Of a stretch of DNA of 64,000 nt, positions 43,191 through 51,836 are shown one piece after another. Source of the DNA: a virus; the IMG/VR virus record IMGVR_UViG_3300029267_001213, positions 22,554 to 86,553 of that record, one strand, 5' to 3'. The stretch's first letter is position 1, and each line of letters starts with the position of its first letter. The translations under genes were made by a program, and so were the position numbers. The notes under the pieces were generated by a model. That model did no database searches and was not told the origin of the DNA. It was given only the letters and a program-made list of their open reading frames with translations.

Positions 43191-43547
43191 ATGACTTTAC
43201 CAGATGTAGCCGTTATTGTAGGCGATGGCCTTAAGAATGTCATAAAGCGTCTTGGACATGCTGCGGAAAGAGCTGGTGCCAAGGGCAACAGGGAAAAGGA
43301 GAAGGGATTTCTCTTGGCGGTTAAATGGATCAGCGAGGAGATGAATCAAGTTGAGCAATTACTGTCAGAGAAAGACGCGGAGCAGCTGGAGGAGACGTTA
43401 AACAAGCCAAACGATCCGGGCATTTTAATTGGCGATACCGGCAGAGAAATTGCTGAAAGACAGATAGAGCGAGAGAAGGCGGCAAGGCGGCGTCCTAGAA
43501 AACTTGGACCGCGAGGACTTGGAACTTTGCAGCCCGGAAAAAAATAA
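43191..43547 (+). CDS. Helical hypothetical protein
   Basis: 118 residues, long helices (VIVGDGLKNVIKRLGHAAERAGAKGNREKEK; ISEEMNQVEQLLSEKDAEQLEETL) and a basic C-terminus. No family recognised. A ggagac ribosome-binding site precedes it. Confidence 0.5.
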   Translation: MTLPDVAVIVGDGLKNVIKRLGHAAERAGAKGNREKEKGFLLAVKWISEEMNQVEQLLSEKDAEQLEETLNKPNDPGILIGDTGREIAERQIEREKAARRRPRKLGPRGLGTLQPGKK

Positions 43548-43548
43548 A

Positions 43549-43860
43549 ATGTGGTTCAATCCATTATCGGCCCGGCTGGAGATGCAGCGCAGGATGGAAG
43601 CTGCTGAAAAACTGATGGACATGCTTGCATCATTGGAGCCTCAGTTACGGGCTAGGGAATCAGGATTTCTTATGAGCATGTTGAAAAACAGGTGCAGTGG
43701 TCAGTGGTTTGTTACTATTAAACAGCTTAGATATTTAGCCAGCATTGCACAGAAGTACGTTGAAGATGTTATCTGGATAGGCGGTGATGAAATGGAAATG
43801 GCGTTGCCTGATAATACTATTATTTCATTAAAGGAAGAAAGGTTTCTCGAAGATGACTAA
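43549..43860 (+). CDS. Helical hypothetical protein
   Basis: 103 residues from ATG 43549, one base after the previous stop. The helical middle (ARLEMQRRMEAAEKLMDMLASLEPQLRARESGFLMSML) and SGQWFVTIKQLRYLASIAQKY resemble small DNA-binding or hub-like phage proteins, without a match. Overlaps the next gene by 8 bp. Confidence 0.5.
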   Translation: MWFNPLSARLEMQRRMEAAEKLMDMLASLEPQLRARESGFLMSMLKNRCSGQWFVTIKQLRYLASIAQKYVEDVIWIGGDEMEMALPDNTIISLKEERFLEDD

Positions 43861-44296
43861 GCCGACCGGATGGACAAAATTAATAGGCTCGATGGATGGA
43901 CCTTATGTGTTCAGCGTACATGATGAGCCGGGTGCTATAATTGAAGCGGGCTCGGTGTTTCCTTTGTTTAGAATATTAGATGCTGGACTGGTCAGTGGAG
44001 AATTAAAAATACACACTATCAGGGGTGTAGCGCAGTCCAGAGGCAAACAGAAAAAGAATATAATCATTGCTAGGGTTGTGGTGGTCGATGCCGAGGGCAA
44101 TGAGATTGAAATATACAGGCAAGCAATGAGTGAACAGCAAGCCGCTGATATGGCACAGGCACAGGACCGTTCTATCGTGCCCGGCATGGCGTGTGTTGTA
44201 TGCGGAGAACCTGTAAGCAAAGAAAATTGTGAGCATACCAGACACGGGCCAGCACATATAATGTGCGCGGAGGAACTAAACGATGGCGAGCAGTAG
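43853..44296 (+). CDS. Hypothetical protein with C-terminal zinc-ribbon-like cysteines
   Basis: 147 residues. Strands in the first half (YVFSVHDEPGAIIEAGSVFPLF; IIIARVVVVDAEGNEIEIY), a short helix, and CVVCGEPVSKENCEHTRHGPAHIMC near the end, a plausible zinc site. No family recognised. Confidence 0.5.
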   Translation: MTKPTGWTKLIGSMDGPYVFSVHDEPGAIIEAGSVFPLFRILDAGLVSGELKIHTIRGVAQSRGKQKKNIIIARVVVVDAEGNEIEIYRQAMSEQQAADMAQAQDRSIVPGMACVVCGEPVSKENCEHTRHGPAHIMCAEELNDGEQ

Positions 44297-44618
44297 ACTT
44301 GAATTTCAAATTAAGCTTATTGAGCTTGTAGAGGGACTGGATGATACGCATGAAAAGAAAGCTATATTGCTTCACTTGTTTGGAAATCCTAAAGGTGATC
44401 CTGTAGTCCTTCCCGGTACGGATGAAAAAGTTCCGCGCGGAATTATGTATGAGGATTTTCAGGTAATGGAAGTTCAGCTTCAGGCAATTGGTGATGTCAT
44501 AGATGAGCATGTTATAGAGAAGGTGAATGAATTGATAGACGAATACAATCAATTGAGATTGGATTACAATAGTTCCACGGTGCCGACTACGGCATCAGCT
44601 GTTGATAAAATAACGTAA
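44283..44618 (+). CDS. Helical acidic hypothetical protein
   Basis: 111 residues, helical N-terminus (EFQIKLIELVEGLDDTHEKKAILLHLF) and an acidic C-terminal helix (IGDVIDEHVIEKVNELIDEYNQL). No family recognised. Overlaps the previous gene by 14 bp. Confidence 0.5.
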   Translation: MASSRLEFQIKLIELVEGLDDTHEKKAILLHLFGNPKGDPVVLPGTDEKVPRGIMYEDFQVMEVQLQAIGDVIDEHVIEKVNELIDEYNQLRLDYNSSTVPTTASAVDKIT

Positions 44619-44643
44619 GGGTAACAACGAAAGGAGAGAGTAC

Positions 44644-45129
44644 ATGCCGATAAGCATTGAAGGACAGGAACTGAGTGAAATATTTATGGAGGTGGCGAAG
44701 CTTCTTAATTTGGATCCTATTGAGATGATCAAAAATATCGCCAGCTCAAGAGTGCAGTGTGCCAGAGGGATAAGGGATGAAATAAAAATCAGCGTTGAAG
44801 GCACAGAAATACAGACTTTGGAAATGGAAGTGGATGATCTTATGCGTGAAGCCGAAGCTTTGAAGGCTGAAGCCGCAGCAAAGTTGGCTAAGGTGGAAGT
44901 GTTACATGAAAAGGCAGAGCGCATGGTTTACGAAAAACTGTTTGAGATACGTCCGGATTTCAGAGACAAGAAAGATGATGTAGATATTTCTTTCAGGAAA
45001 GACAATACAGCTTTTCTGGCGAAGTATGATTATAAATCATGTTCAGACTGTCCAGCCAGACACGTATGCCCGAAGTCAGACGATAGGTCTGTTCCGGCGA
45101 AGGATGGAAAAAATGTCAGTGTCAATTGA
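44644..45129 (+). CDS. Coiled-coil protein with C-terminal Cys cluster
   Basis: 161 residues. A central coiled coil (LEMEVDDLMREAEALKAEAAAKLAKVEVLHEKAERM) and a C-terminal CSDCPARHVC cluster suggest a metal-binding end. Unknown function; overlaps the HNH-like gene by 17 bp. Confidence 0.5.
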   Translation: MPISIEGQELSEIFMEVAKLLNLDPIEMIKNIASSRVQCARGIRDEIKISVEGTEIQTLEMEVDDLMREAEALKAEAAAKLAKVEVLHEKAERMVYEKLFEIRPDFRDKKDDVDISFRKDNTAFLAKYDYKSCSDCPARHVCPKSDDRSVPAKDGKNVSVN

Positions 45130-45532
45130 AGACGCAGTGAATACGGCCATTAAAGCGTGCAGTAGTGCTGGCATTACTCCAGACCAGCTAGCTGTTGAGT
45201 TATTAAAGCGCGGTGAGGAGATGGGCCGCGGATCCGTTTGGAACCGTGGCCCTGTTCGTTCTGAGGCGTATAGAAAATTTATTACTTCCAGATTCAGCTG
45301 TGCTGTTACTGGTTCCAGCAATGTTCAGGCGGCGCATATGAATTGGTTATGGCATTATGAGAAACCGCCTTACGGTCGTGGAATGAAGACGGATGATTTT
45401 AGATGTGTTCCGTTAGACTGCGGAATTCATCGTGCGGATGATCAGCTGTCCGGTGGATTCAGTGATCAGAAATTTGAAGTCGCTCTTGCGGCTGTGGATT
45501 GTTTAATAGCATGGATAAAGAACAGCCGATAA
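45113..45532 (+). CDS. HNH-like protein (DUF968-type)
   Basis: 139 residues from ATG 45113. CAVTGSSNVQAAHMNWLWHYEKPPYGRGMKTDDFRCVPLDCGIHRADDQL resembles the HNH variant of DUF968 phage proteins: Cys, AH, G-x-G-x-K-x-x-D, PL, H...D. It may be a nuclease in DNA processing. The N-terminal helices could be a DNA-binding arm. An upstream in-frame start has no ribosome-binding site. Confidence 0.58.
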   Translation: MSVSIEDAVNTAIKACSSAGITPDQLAVELLKRGEEMGRGSVWNRGPVRSEAYRKFITSRFSCAVTGSSNVQAAHMNWLWHYEKPPYGRGMKTDDFRCVPLDCGIHRADDQLSGGFSDQKFEVALAAVDCLIAWIKNSR

Positions 45533-46119
45533 ATATAGAGGAGCTGCTGAACACTGGCAGTGTAAGACGGTCGTTACCTATGACCAGAGCAGCGGTTACC
45601 TTCAAGACTATGATTACGCAGTGGGATGTTTACATGACGGTCGGATTTTATGAGGACTGGCGTGTTGGTGAGGTGTTTGTATGCGTAGGTAAAGTAGGTC
45701 ATACTTTAAGAGAGGCAATAAACTCATGGGCACGAGCTGTGAGTTTATTATTACAGGCAGGAGAGCCGCTGGAAATTGTAATACAGAAGTTTAGCGAAAC
45801 AAATTTTGAGCCACAAGGATTCACTACGGATGAAGAGATTAATAATGCCAAGTCGATTATAGACTGGGTATCAAAAAAATTAAGGAGATATGCGGACCCA
45901 CTGAAAAACGATTTGAGATTTAGTAAGATGGAGTACCTTATTCACAAAGGAGAAAGCCAGAGAGCAGGGCAGGGCGGTCCAGCAGGGGAAGGCAGGAATG
46001 AAAGCAGGTTCTCGGATGGAGAGCAGGGCAGGGCGGTCCAGCAGGGGAAGGCAGGAATGAAAGCAGGTTCTCGGATGGAGAGCAGGGCAGGGCGGTCCAG
46101 CAGGGGAAGGCAGGAATAG
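45511..46119 (+). CDS. Stand-alone TSCPD-domain protein with repeat-derived C-terminal tail
   Basis: 202 residues from ATG 45511. Residues about 22-120 match the TSCPD domain found at the C-terminus of B12-dependent (NrdJ-type) ribonucleotide reductases: RRSLPMTRAAVTFKTMI, MTVGFYEDWRVGEVFVCVGKVGHTLREAINSWARAVSLLLQ, and FEPQGFTTDEEINNAKSIIDWV. No catalytic reductase is seen in the window. The last 50 residues are Gly/Arg/Gln-rich and come from a 59-bp tandem repeat read in three frames. Confidence 0.6.
   Translation: MDKEQPINIEELLNTGSVRRSLPMTRAAVTFKTMITQWDVYMTVGFYEDWRVGEVFVCVGKVGHTLREAINSWARAVSLLLQAGEPLEIVIQKFSETNFEPQGFTTDEEINNAKSIIDWVSKKLRRYADPLKNDLRFSKMEYLIHKGESQRAGQGGPAGEGRNESRFSDGEQGRAVQQGKAGMKAGSRMESRAGRSSRGRQE
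45961..46118 (+). repeat. 59-bp tandem repeat (2.7 copies)
   Basis: Copies at 45961-46019 and 46020-46078 are identical; a third at 46079-46118 is identical for 39 bases, then carries an inserted a that creates TAG. G-rich (gggcagggcgg). Since 59 is not a multiple of three, each copy is translated in a different frame within the TSCPD gene. The identity of the copies implies a recent duplication. Confidence 0.85.
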
Positions 46120-46124
46120 AAAGC

Positions 46125-46841
46125 ATGCCGTATTCAAAGAAACCTTGTGCTGTATGTGAGCGCATGATGAGACTACCGAAGGGCGGAATATGTTCAAGGT
46201 GTCAGCGCATACTGCATGAGCAAGCGGATGTTGAGTACATAAAAAAAATAAAAAGCAATCGTCCCGGCAATAGTTCTGTTGGTGAGGTTCCCGTAGAAAA
46301 ATATAATGAGATGTGGGTGGCGTACCAAGAGAGACAGACTATTACTCATGTAGCTAAAAGTGTTGACGGCATAGGAAAGGATGCAGCAAAAAAATATATT
46401 GAGAGGGGCGATCCGAAGCGCGGACTTCGGCCACTCCGAGCGCGGTTTATTGAGGTTCAGCAAAGGGCACAGAAAAAAGCTGATTATACTGCGGCGGATG
46501 CAAGGCGTGAGAGCTTAATAATTGCCAGACGATATGAACAGCAGATTGGTATGCATTTGAAAGATAGAGAATACATCATTGAGAAAAAAGATAAGGCTAC
46601 TGGAAAAAAGAAAAAGGAAGTTAGACTTAAAAAGAAAACTGAGTTTCCTAAGACTCTCAGTTCTGAGATAGATAAGACGGCACGGTTGAAGCAATTCTTG
46701 CTAGGAGAGGAAGACAGTCGGATAAAAATTGTCGATGAGTTCGACGGCTATACAGATGAGGAGCTGGAACATTACATTAAGACAGGCGAGGAACCTTTGA
46801 GATTCAAAACGAAGACCAAGACTGAAGGAGACACAGATTGA
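46125..46841 (+). CDS. Candidate small terminase or DNA-binding protein
   Basis: 238 residues. N-terminal zinc-like pairs (CAVCERMMRLPKGGICSRC), then a helix-turn-helix-like segment (MWVAYQERQTITHVAKSVDGIGKDAAKKYIERGD) that resembles the DNA-binding unit of small terminases, a helical middle and a charged tail. It is three genes upstream of the large terminase. No direct family match, so the role is inferred. Confidence 0.4.
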   Translation: MPYSKKPCAVCERMMRLPKGGICSRCQRILHEQADVEYIKKIKSNRPGNSSVGEVPVEKYNEMWVAYQERQTITHVAKSVDGIGKDAAKKYIERGDPKRGLRPLRARFIEVQQRAQKKADYTAADARRESLIIARRYEQQIGMHLKDREYIIEKKDKATGKKKKEVRLKKKTEFPKTLSSEIDKTARLKQFLLGEEDSRIKIVDEFDGYTDEELEHYIKTGEEPLRFKTKTKTEGDTD

Positions 46842-47113
46842 GCGAAAAAGAAAATATCAAGCTTCCAGTATCGGAAACACATGTGCGGGGCATTCAGGCG
46901 CTTATGGATTTGGCACGAGAAATTGCTGTAGCGATAGATAAAGAAATTTACGGTGCGGAAGAATCAGACGAGGAGAAAATTATTGCATTAACAAAATTAA
47001 TTTTTAATCATTTATCTCAGTGGGTATTAAAAAGATCGAAGCGCAAGCGTGTAGTCAGAGCATTGATTGCACGACTTCAGAATATGGACAATGCAGAGTA
47101 TATTGAAAAATGA
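46838..47113 (+). CDS. Small helical protein
   Basis: 91 residues, helical (VRGIQALMDLAREIAVAIDKEIYG; ALTKLIFNHLSQWVLKRSKRKRVVRALIARL). The start is TTG 46838 with gaaggag upstream. It overlaps QueE by 4 bp. Unknown. Confidence 0.5.
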   Translation: MSEKENIKLPVSETHVRGIQALMDLAREIAVAIDKEIYGAEESDEEKIIALTKLIFNHLSQWVLKRSKRKRVVRALIARLQNMDNAEYIEK

Positions 47114-47778
47114 AATATCCTATAGTGGAAATATTCAAATCGGTTCAAGGCGAAGGAATTATGATGGGTACTCCGGCAGTGTTCATTCGGTTTGCTGGAT
47201 GCAATATTAAGTGCAAGCGTTGTGATACTGATTATAGCGAGAGGGAAAAACTTACTCTTAAACAAATCATTAAACGTGCAGCTGAATTGAGACAGGACTT
47301 CGAATGGCTTGTGCTTACCGGTGGCGAACCTTTTCTGAGTATTGATGAAAAATTACTGGAAGGTCTGGCTAATGAATTCGGACGAAGACTTATTCAGATT
47401 GAAACGAACGGATCGGTCAGGCCGAATATCGGCGGACGCTATCAGAAGATGTTGAGCTTCATGAAAAAAAATGTTGAGCATATTACAGTATCTCCAAAGC
47501 TGCCATGGGATGCTATTCATCCGTGGTGGGTGTATGCGGCCAAAGAAATAAAAGTAGTGTGGCCTCCACTGGCTACGGACGTGTACAACGGCGAGGCGTT
47601 ATTAAGTCAATGCTACAGCGTGGCATTGATTCGTAAAATTCCGTTATGGATACAGCCGAGAAATACAGGCAAGAAATTGTCTGCGAAAAATATAGCGAGT
47701 GCATTAAAGAAGGTACAGCATTATTCTGCTGCAGCCAGATTGGGCATTCAGGCGCACAAGGCATGGAACATTCAATAG
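47110..47778 (+). CDS. queE: QueE, 7-carboxy-7-deazaguanine synthase
   Basis: 222 residues. Radical-SAM cluster motif CNIKCKRC with three cysteines (about 31-38), preceded by FKSVQGEGIMMGTPAVFIRFAGC, the QueE signature, and VLTGGEPFL for SAM binding. The enzyme rearranges 6-carboxytetrahydropterin to 7-carboxy-7-deazaguanine. QueD, which makes its substrate, is encoded at 62425. In phages these genes often serve 7-deazaguanine DNA modification against host nucleases, but queuosine supply is also possible. Confidence 0.85.
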   Translation: MKYPIVEIFKSVQGEGIMMGTPAVFIRFAGCNIKCKRCDTDYSEREKLTLKQIIKRAAELRQDFEWLVLTGGEPFLSIDEKLLEGLANEFGRRLIQIETNGSVRPNIGGRYQKMLSFMKKNVEHITVSPKLPWDAIHPWWVYAAKEIKVVWPPLATDVYNGEALLSQCYSVALIRKIPLWIQPRNTGKKLSAKNIASALKKVQHYSAAARLGIQAHKAWNIQ

Positions 47779-49310
47779 AGAATATTGATTCAAGGTGGCG
47801 CGAGCCAGAGCAGCATCTGGTAGATATTCCAGACGAGGAAATAACTTTATCGAGCGATAGACACGAGGCGAAGCGCAGGGCTAAAGCACTGAGAGCGATG
47901 CAGTGCAGACAGGCCAGAAAAAATCCTAATGCTTTTATAGAATATGCAATTAGAGACAAACACGGAAATCATATACGACAGGCTTGGTATCATGAAGAAT
48001 GGCAGGATGCTATTTCCAATCATCAAAGCGTTTTCATTATGGGACCAAGGCGACATGGAAAGACTACTCAGATAGTTGGACGGATTGTATGGGAGCTTGG
48101 CAATGATCCTTCATTGAGAATCAAGATAGTCTGTCAAAATGATTCGAAAGCAGCAAAGAGACTTTATGAAGTTCAGCAGCATATAGAATCGAATCCACGG
48201 GTAGCGGATGTCTTTCCTAATTTACGGCCAGCTGAAAAAGGCCGTTGGAATAATCATCAGCTTTATGTGCATCATGAGGGTATTCACAGAGAGCCAAGCG
48301 TTGAGGCATTCGGCGTTGAGTCGAGTGCATCTGGAGATCAGGCAGATTTGTTGATTGCGGACGACGTTGTGGACAGGCGGAATGCTCTTGGTCAGCCGAA
48401 AAAGCGCAAGGTAATTATTCAGGCATGGGAGTCAGACTGGGAAAACCTTTTGAATCCTGACAGCCGGGTTATTTACATATGCACTTTATGGCACCGAGCT
48501 GATTTGTCTCATAAGCTCCGAGACTCCGGCAGTTATCACGTATTGGATCATAGCATTAAGGATGAGTTTCATCCTATCTGGCCGGAAGTCTGGAGCTGTG
48601 AAGAACTGATTAAGCGTAAAGATAAGATAAGGACGATAGAATTTAATCGTGGATTCAGAAATGTAGTAACGGATGATGATGAAGCATTAATTAAATATGA
48701 TTCGTTACATTGGTATGAGCCGAAGGAAGTGAAGGTTAAGAATCCTCTTATATTCAGAGGGTATGATTTGGCAATGGGAAAAAATGCAGCAAACAGCATG
48801 TTTGCTTGTGTAACTTTGGTTGTGGATCCGGACGAGAAAAGAATCTATGTTCATCATGGCTATGAAGACAGGATTCCATGGTTTCCAGCACAGGTCCGGA
48901 GAACCATAAAAGATCATAAAGCTTTGCCAGCGGATTCAATATTAATTGAGTCCGTAAATTATCAGCGGGCGCTGGGTGAGCAGCTGGCGGAATCAGCTCC
49001 TGAATTGCTCGGATTGATTCAGGCGGTGTATCCATTAAAAGACAAAGGATTAAGGTTACAATTTATTGCGCCTTTGATAGAGTCTGGTAAGATACTGTTC
49101 AGTCAGTCATTGAATCCGCAGCGTAAAGGAGCAGGACTTGTGGTTCCATTGGTTGAGCAAATTACAGATTATCCAGTCACGGAACATGATGACTTAATGG
49201 ACGCATTTGTTATGGCGGTCATAGGGGCGAAGCCTTATGTTACCGAGATAGATGATGATGATGACTACGAGGAAGACGAGATACCGGTGCGGATTAGGAC
49301 CATAGGCTGA
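47763..49310 (+). CDS. Terminase large subunit
   Basis: 515 residues from ATG 47763, which overlaps the queE end by 16 bp; longer versions would run deep into queE. Walker A GPRRHGKT at about 94-101, Walker B LLIADDVV, and the nuclease acidic residues in RGYDLAMGK and HDDLMDAF. It is the packaging motor and nuclease. The portal gene follows after an intergenic promoter. Confidence 0.85.
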   Translation: MEHSIENIDSRWREPEQHLVDIPDEEITLSSDRHEAKRRAKALRAMQCRQARKNPNAFIEYAIRDKHGNHIRQAWYHEEWQDAISNHQSVFIMGPRRHGKTTQIVGRIVWELGNDPSLRIKIVCQNDSKAAKRLYEVQQHIESNPRVADVFPNLRPAEKGRWNNHQLYVHHEGIHREPSVEAFGVESSASGDQADLLIADDVVDRRNALGQPKKRKVIIQAWESDWENLLNPDSRVIYICTLWHRADLSHKLRDSGSYHVLDHSIKDEFHPIWPEVWSCEELIKRKDKIRTIEFNRGFRNVVTDDDEALIKYDSLHWYEPKEVKVKNPLIFRGYDLAMGKNAANSMFACVTLVVDPDEKRIYVHHGYEDRIPWFPAQVRRTIKDHKALPADSILIESVNYQRALGEQLAESAPELLGLIQAVYPLKDKGLRLQFIAPLIESGKILFSQSLNPQRKGAGLVVPLVEQITDYPVTEHDDLMDAFVMAVIGAKPYVTEIDDDDDYEEDEIPVRIRTIG

Positions 49311-49322
49311 ATATGGTATAAT
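49294..49322 (+). promoter_or_regulatory. Extended -10 promoter before the portal gene
   Basis: tataat at 49317-49322 preceded by tgg, i.e. TGnTATAAT, and ttagga at 49294-49299 with 17 bp spacing. It lies across the end of the terminase gene, 20 bp before the portal start. The extended -10 makes up for the poor -35. Confidence 0.5.
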
Positions 49323-49341
49323 AGTCGGACGGAGGGCACAG

Positions 49342-51246
49342 ATGCCAAGATCAAAAAAAGGTACACAGAACAAGTCGGGATCCATACTTAAGCGAGTGGA
49401 CGATAATGTCGTAGTGAGGTCTAGAATTATCGGCGATGCCGGGCTGGAGGCATTGAGCAAGGGACTTACCGGCAGACAGGTTGAGTCGCCTTCCGGCAGG
49501 ACAGATACAGAAAACCGTATGAGTGGCATTTTCATGAAGGCGAGTGCTATAGAGCCAGCTATTGATCCGGCCAAACTTCTGCAGATGGGCGAAGTGTCCA
49601 GTACACTGAGAAGTTGTGCAAAAGCATATTCAGTAAATATCGGGGGACGAGGATTAAGAATAGAGCCTTTCGTAGATTTGAAGTCGGAAACCGCAAGAGA
49701 TCAGATAAAAGCGGCGATGCGATATAGGCGCATATTTGAAGCGATGGAAAACAGTGATTCTGATAAGGTACCAGACAGGGCAGAATTAATGAGCATAAAT
49801 GTTGAGGATGAGGAAGTTGATACAGAGATAGATGCTTTGAAATTTGAAGCGGACATGCAATATTTCAAGCTGGAGTCTTTCCTTGATGCTGCGGTATCGG
49901 GACAGTCAATAAGCACTTTGCTCAGAAAGACCGTTTTAGAAAAGCATATTATCGGGTGGGCTGCTTGGGAAGCGTTGCGAGATACCGAAGGCAGACTGGC
50001 TCGTTTTTCATGGTTGCCCGGCTGGACAATCCGTCCTTTGAAAAAAAGCACGCCGGTTCTGGTCAGCGAAATGGAACGAATGGGAAAAGTTTATACTACA
50101 GAGCGGGCTGTTTATCGAAATTTCAGAGGGTACGTTCAGGTAACTCCAGATGGCGAGACTATTTATTTCAAAGAATTTCGAGACCCAAGAGTAATGTCAA
50201 GACAGACAGGACAATACTTTAAGGATATGGCTGCATTCAAGGCGGCTGTAAAGAACCATGAATTAAAGGATGATGATATTCCGGCGAATGAGTTGAAGTT
50301 TTTCAATGTATTCTGGCCGAGAGGTGGGACAGGACTGCCTGAATGGTCAGGAGCTACGGCGGAGGTGCTTGGCATCAGAGAAGCGTCGGAAGTCAATCTC
50401 GCATATTTCAATAATAAAGCCATTCCACCCATGGCGATCATGGTTCATGGCGGGAGACTTTCGAAGGACTCAGTTGAAGACTTGAAGAATCAGATTGAAG
50501 CACAGATTAAGGGCAAGGGAAATTTTCACAAGATACTGATTCTGGAAGCTCAGACTCCAAAGGGCAAACAGGCCAGCGGTCTTATGGAACCGCCGACAAA
50601 GCAGCGGCCAATGATAGAAATGAAGTCTCTTATGGGCGACCAGCTCAAGGATGCTTTGTTTATGGATTACATTAAACTGAGCGAGAACATGATAGGCCGG
50701 TCGATGAGAATACCGCCATTAGCCCGTGGCGGTCATGAAGACTTTAATAAGGGAACGGCACTGGCGCAGCTTCGATTTGTTGAAGACCAAGTATTTGCAC
50801 CGGAGAGGTCTGAATGGGAAGAGTGGTTTAATAATGATGTACTGGAAGGGGCATTGGGAATTACTCTCTGGAAAGTACAAATTGCAGGTACAATTAGTTT
50901 CGATCCGGAGACTATGGCAAAAATTATCAAGGAGCTTTCCGAGTCCGGCAGTATTGTGACCAAGGAAGCGCGGCAGGAAGCTGCCAAGATCCTCGGACGC
51001 ACTCTGGCACCCATTGATGAGCGGTGGACGGATTATCCATTATCAATGGTATTGCAGGGATTGACACCGATTGACAACGAAGAGAGTGAAGATAAGGAAA
51101 CCGACGGTTCGGAAATCGAAAGACTGGTTGAAGAATACCGTGAGAGATGGGCCGCAGGAGAACAGAAAAGCACTATGCGGATTGGTGATACTCTTATTAT
51201 ATCTTTACCGCAGGAGGACTTTGATAAGCTCGTAGAACCGAGATAG
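49342..51246 (+). CDS. Portal protein (PBSX/Mu gp29-like)
   Basis: 634 residues. The pattern LLQMGEVSSTLRSCAKAYSVNIGGRGLRIEPF is typical of PBSX-type phage portal proteins, as are the middle segments FWPRGGTGLPEWSGATAEVLGIREA and FFNNKAIPPMAIMVHGG. It forms the dodecameric head-tail gate. Ribosome-binding site ggagggcacag. Located next to the large terminase. Confidence 0.82.
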   Translation: MPRSKKGTQNKSGSILKRVDDNVVVRSRIIGDAGLEALSKGLTGRQVESPSGRTDTENRMSGIFMKASAIEPAIDPAKLLQMGEVSSTLRSCAKAYSVNIGGRGLRIEPFVDLKSETARDQIKAAMRYRRIFEAMENSDSDKVPDRAELMSINVEDEEVDTEIDALKFEADMQYFKLESFLDAAVSGQSISTLLRKTVLEKHIIGWAAWEALRDTEGRLARFSWLPGWTIRPLKKSTPVLVSEMERMGKVYTTERAVYRNFRGYVQVTPDGETIYFKEFRDPRVMSRQTGQYFKDMAAFKAAVKNHELKDDDIPANELKFFNVFWPRGGTGLPEWSGATAEVLGIREASEVNLAYFNNKAIPPMAIMVHGGRLSKDSVEDLKNQIEAQIKGKGNFHKILILEAQTPKGKQASGLMEPPTKQRPMIEMKSLMGDQLKDALFMDYIKLSENMIGRSMRIPPLARGGHEDFNKGTALAQLRFVEDQVFAPERSEWEEWFNNDVLEGALGITLWKVQIAGTISFDPETMAKIIKELSESGSIVTKEARQEAAKILGRTLAPIDERWTDYPLSMVLQGLTPIDNEESEDKETDGSEIERLVEEYRERWAAGEQKSTMRIGDTLIISLPQEDFDKLVEPR

Positions 51247-51264
51247 AACCAGAAAGAGGGCCCG

Positions 51265-51525
51265 ATGGATACAGGTGAATTAAAAAAGTCAGGCATTACT
51301 TACCAGTTTACAGCACAGAAACCGAAAACAAGACCGGAGAACATTGCTCAGAACATTTGTGATAAAATAAGCGAGATGGGGAGAATGAGTGGAGTCTCAC
51401 TGTCGGAGATTGGTCAAATATCTTTAAGCATTTCATCGTTTGCACAAAAAAGACCGAGACCTCCACAGCTCTGCATAAAGGAAAGGATTATAGATAATGC
51501 CGATAGGAAAGATAAAAGTTATTAA
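51265..51525 (+). CDS. Small protein with C-terminal QxxIKERI tag
   Basis: 86 residues with no cysteine pair; the body is short helices (NIAQNICDKISEMGRMSGVSLSEIGQISLSISSFA). It ends PPQLCIKERIID followed by a 12-residue charged tail. The tag is the same as in the 57-62 kb cassette, 5 kb away. Overlaps the next small gene by 29 bp; the aaaggaaagg inside the tag serves as its ribosome-binding site. Function unknown. Confidence 0.65.
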   Translation: MDTGELKKSGITYQFTAQKPKTRPENIAQNICDKISEMGRMSGVSLSEIGQISLSISSFAQKRPRPPQLCIKERIIDNADRKDKSY

Positions 51526-51661
51526 TAAGTCCGTGGTGGACTTTCAGGCGTTTATCAATGCACAGATTCAGGCGAAAGCCGGAAAGCGTCCGTCAGGCAC
51601 AGTGAGCAAGAACCAGAAAGAGAATGAAAAAGAAAGAACCTATCACAAGGGTACACGATAA
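51497..51661 (+). CDS. 54-residue protein, unknown
   Basis: Starts MPIGKIKVINKSVVDFQAFINAQIQ, basic tail KGTR. Ribosome-binding site aaaggaaagg lies within the tag codons of the previous gene. It overlaps both neighbours (29 and 38 bp), so it is part of a coupled trio. No family recognised. Confidence 0.5.
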   Translation: MPIGKIKVINKSVVDFQAFINAQIQAKAGKRPSGTVSKNQKENEKERTYHKGTR

Positions 51662-51836
51662 GGCCAGAGTAGCACTTCATTTATGCGGCCTGTCAGACGC
51701 TCCTAAGATTGAAAATTTGCTCAGAGAACTGGCTCGGTTACATCCTAATGCGACACCCATGGAGCTGGTAAATTTTGCTCGTAATGAATCAAATTTGAGC
51801 GAGATGATGGGACATGATCCGTGGGGTGATGAATGA
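51624..51836 (+). CDS. Small helical protein
   Basis: 70 residues, ends SNLSEMMGHDPWGDE. Two helices around ARVALHLCGLSDAPKIENLLRELARLHPNATPMELVNF. Overlaps the preceding frame by 38 bp. Unknown. Confidence 0.5.
   Translation: MKKKEPITRVHDKARVALHLCGLSDAPKIENLLRELARLHPNATPMELVNFARNESNLSEMMGHDPWGDE

Noticed and set aside
45961-46118. CRISPR array
   Set aside because: The repeat is contiguous without variable spacers, and the copies are full-length tandem duplicates.
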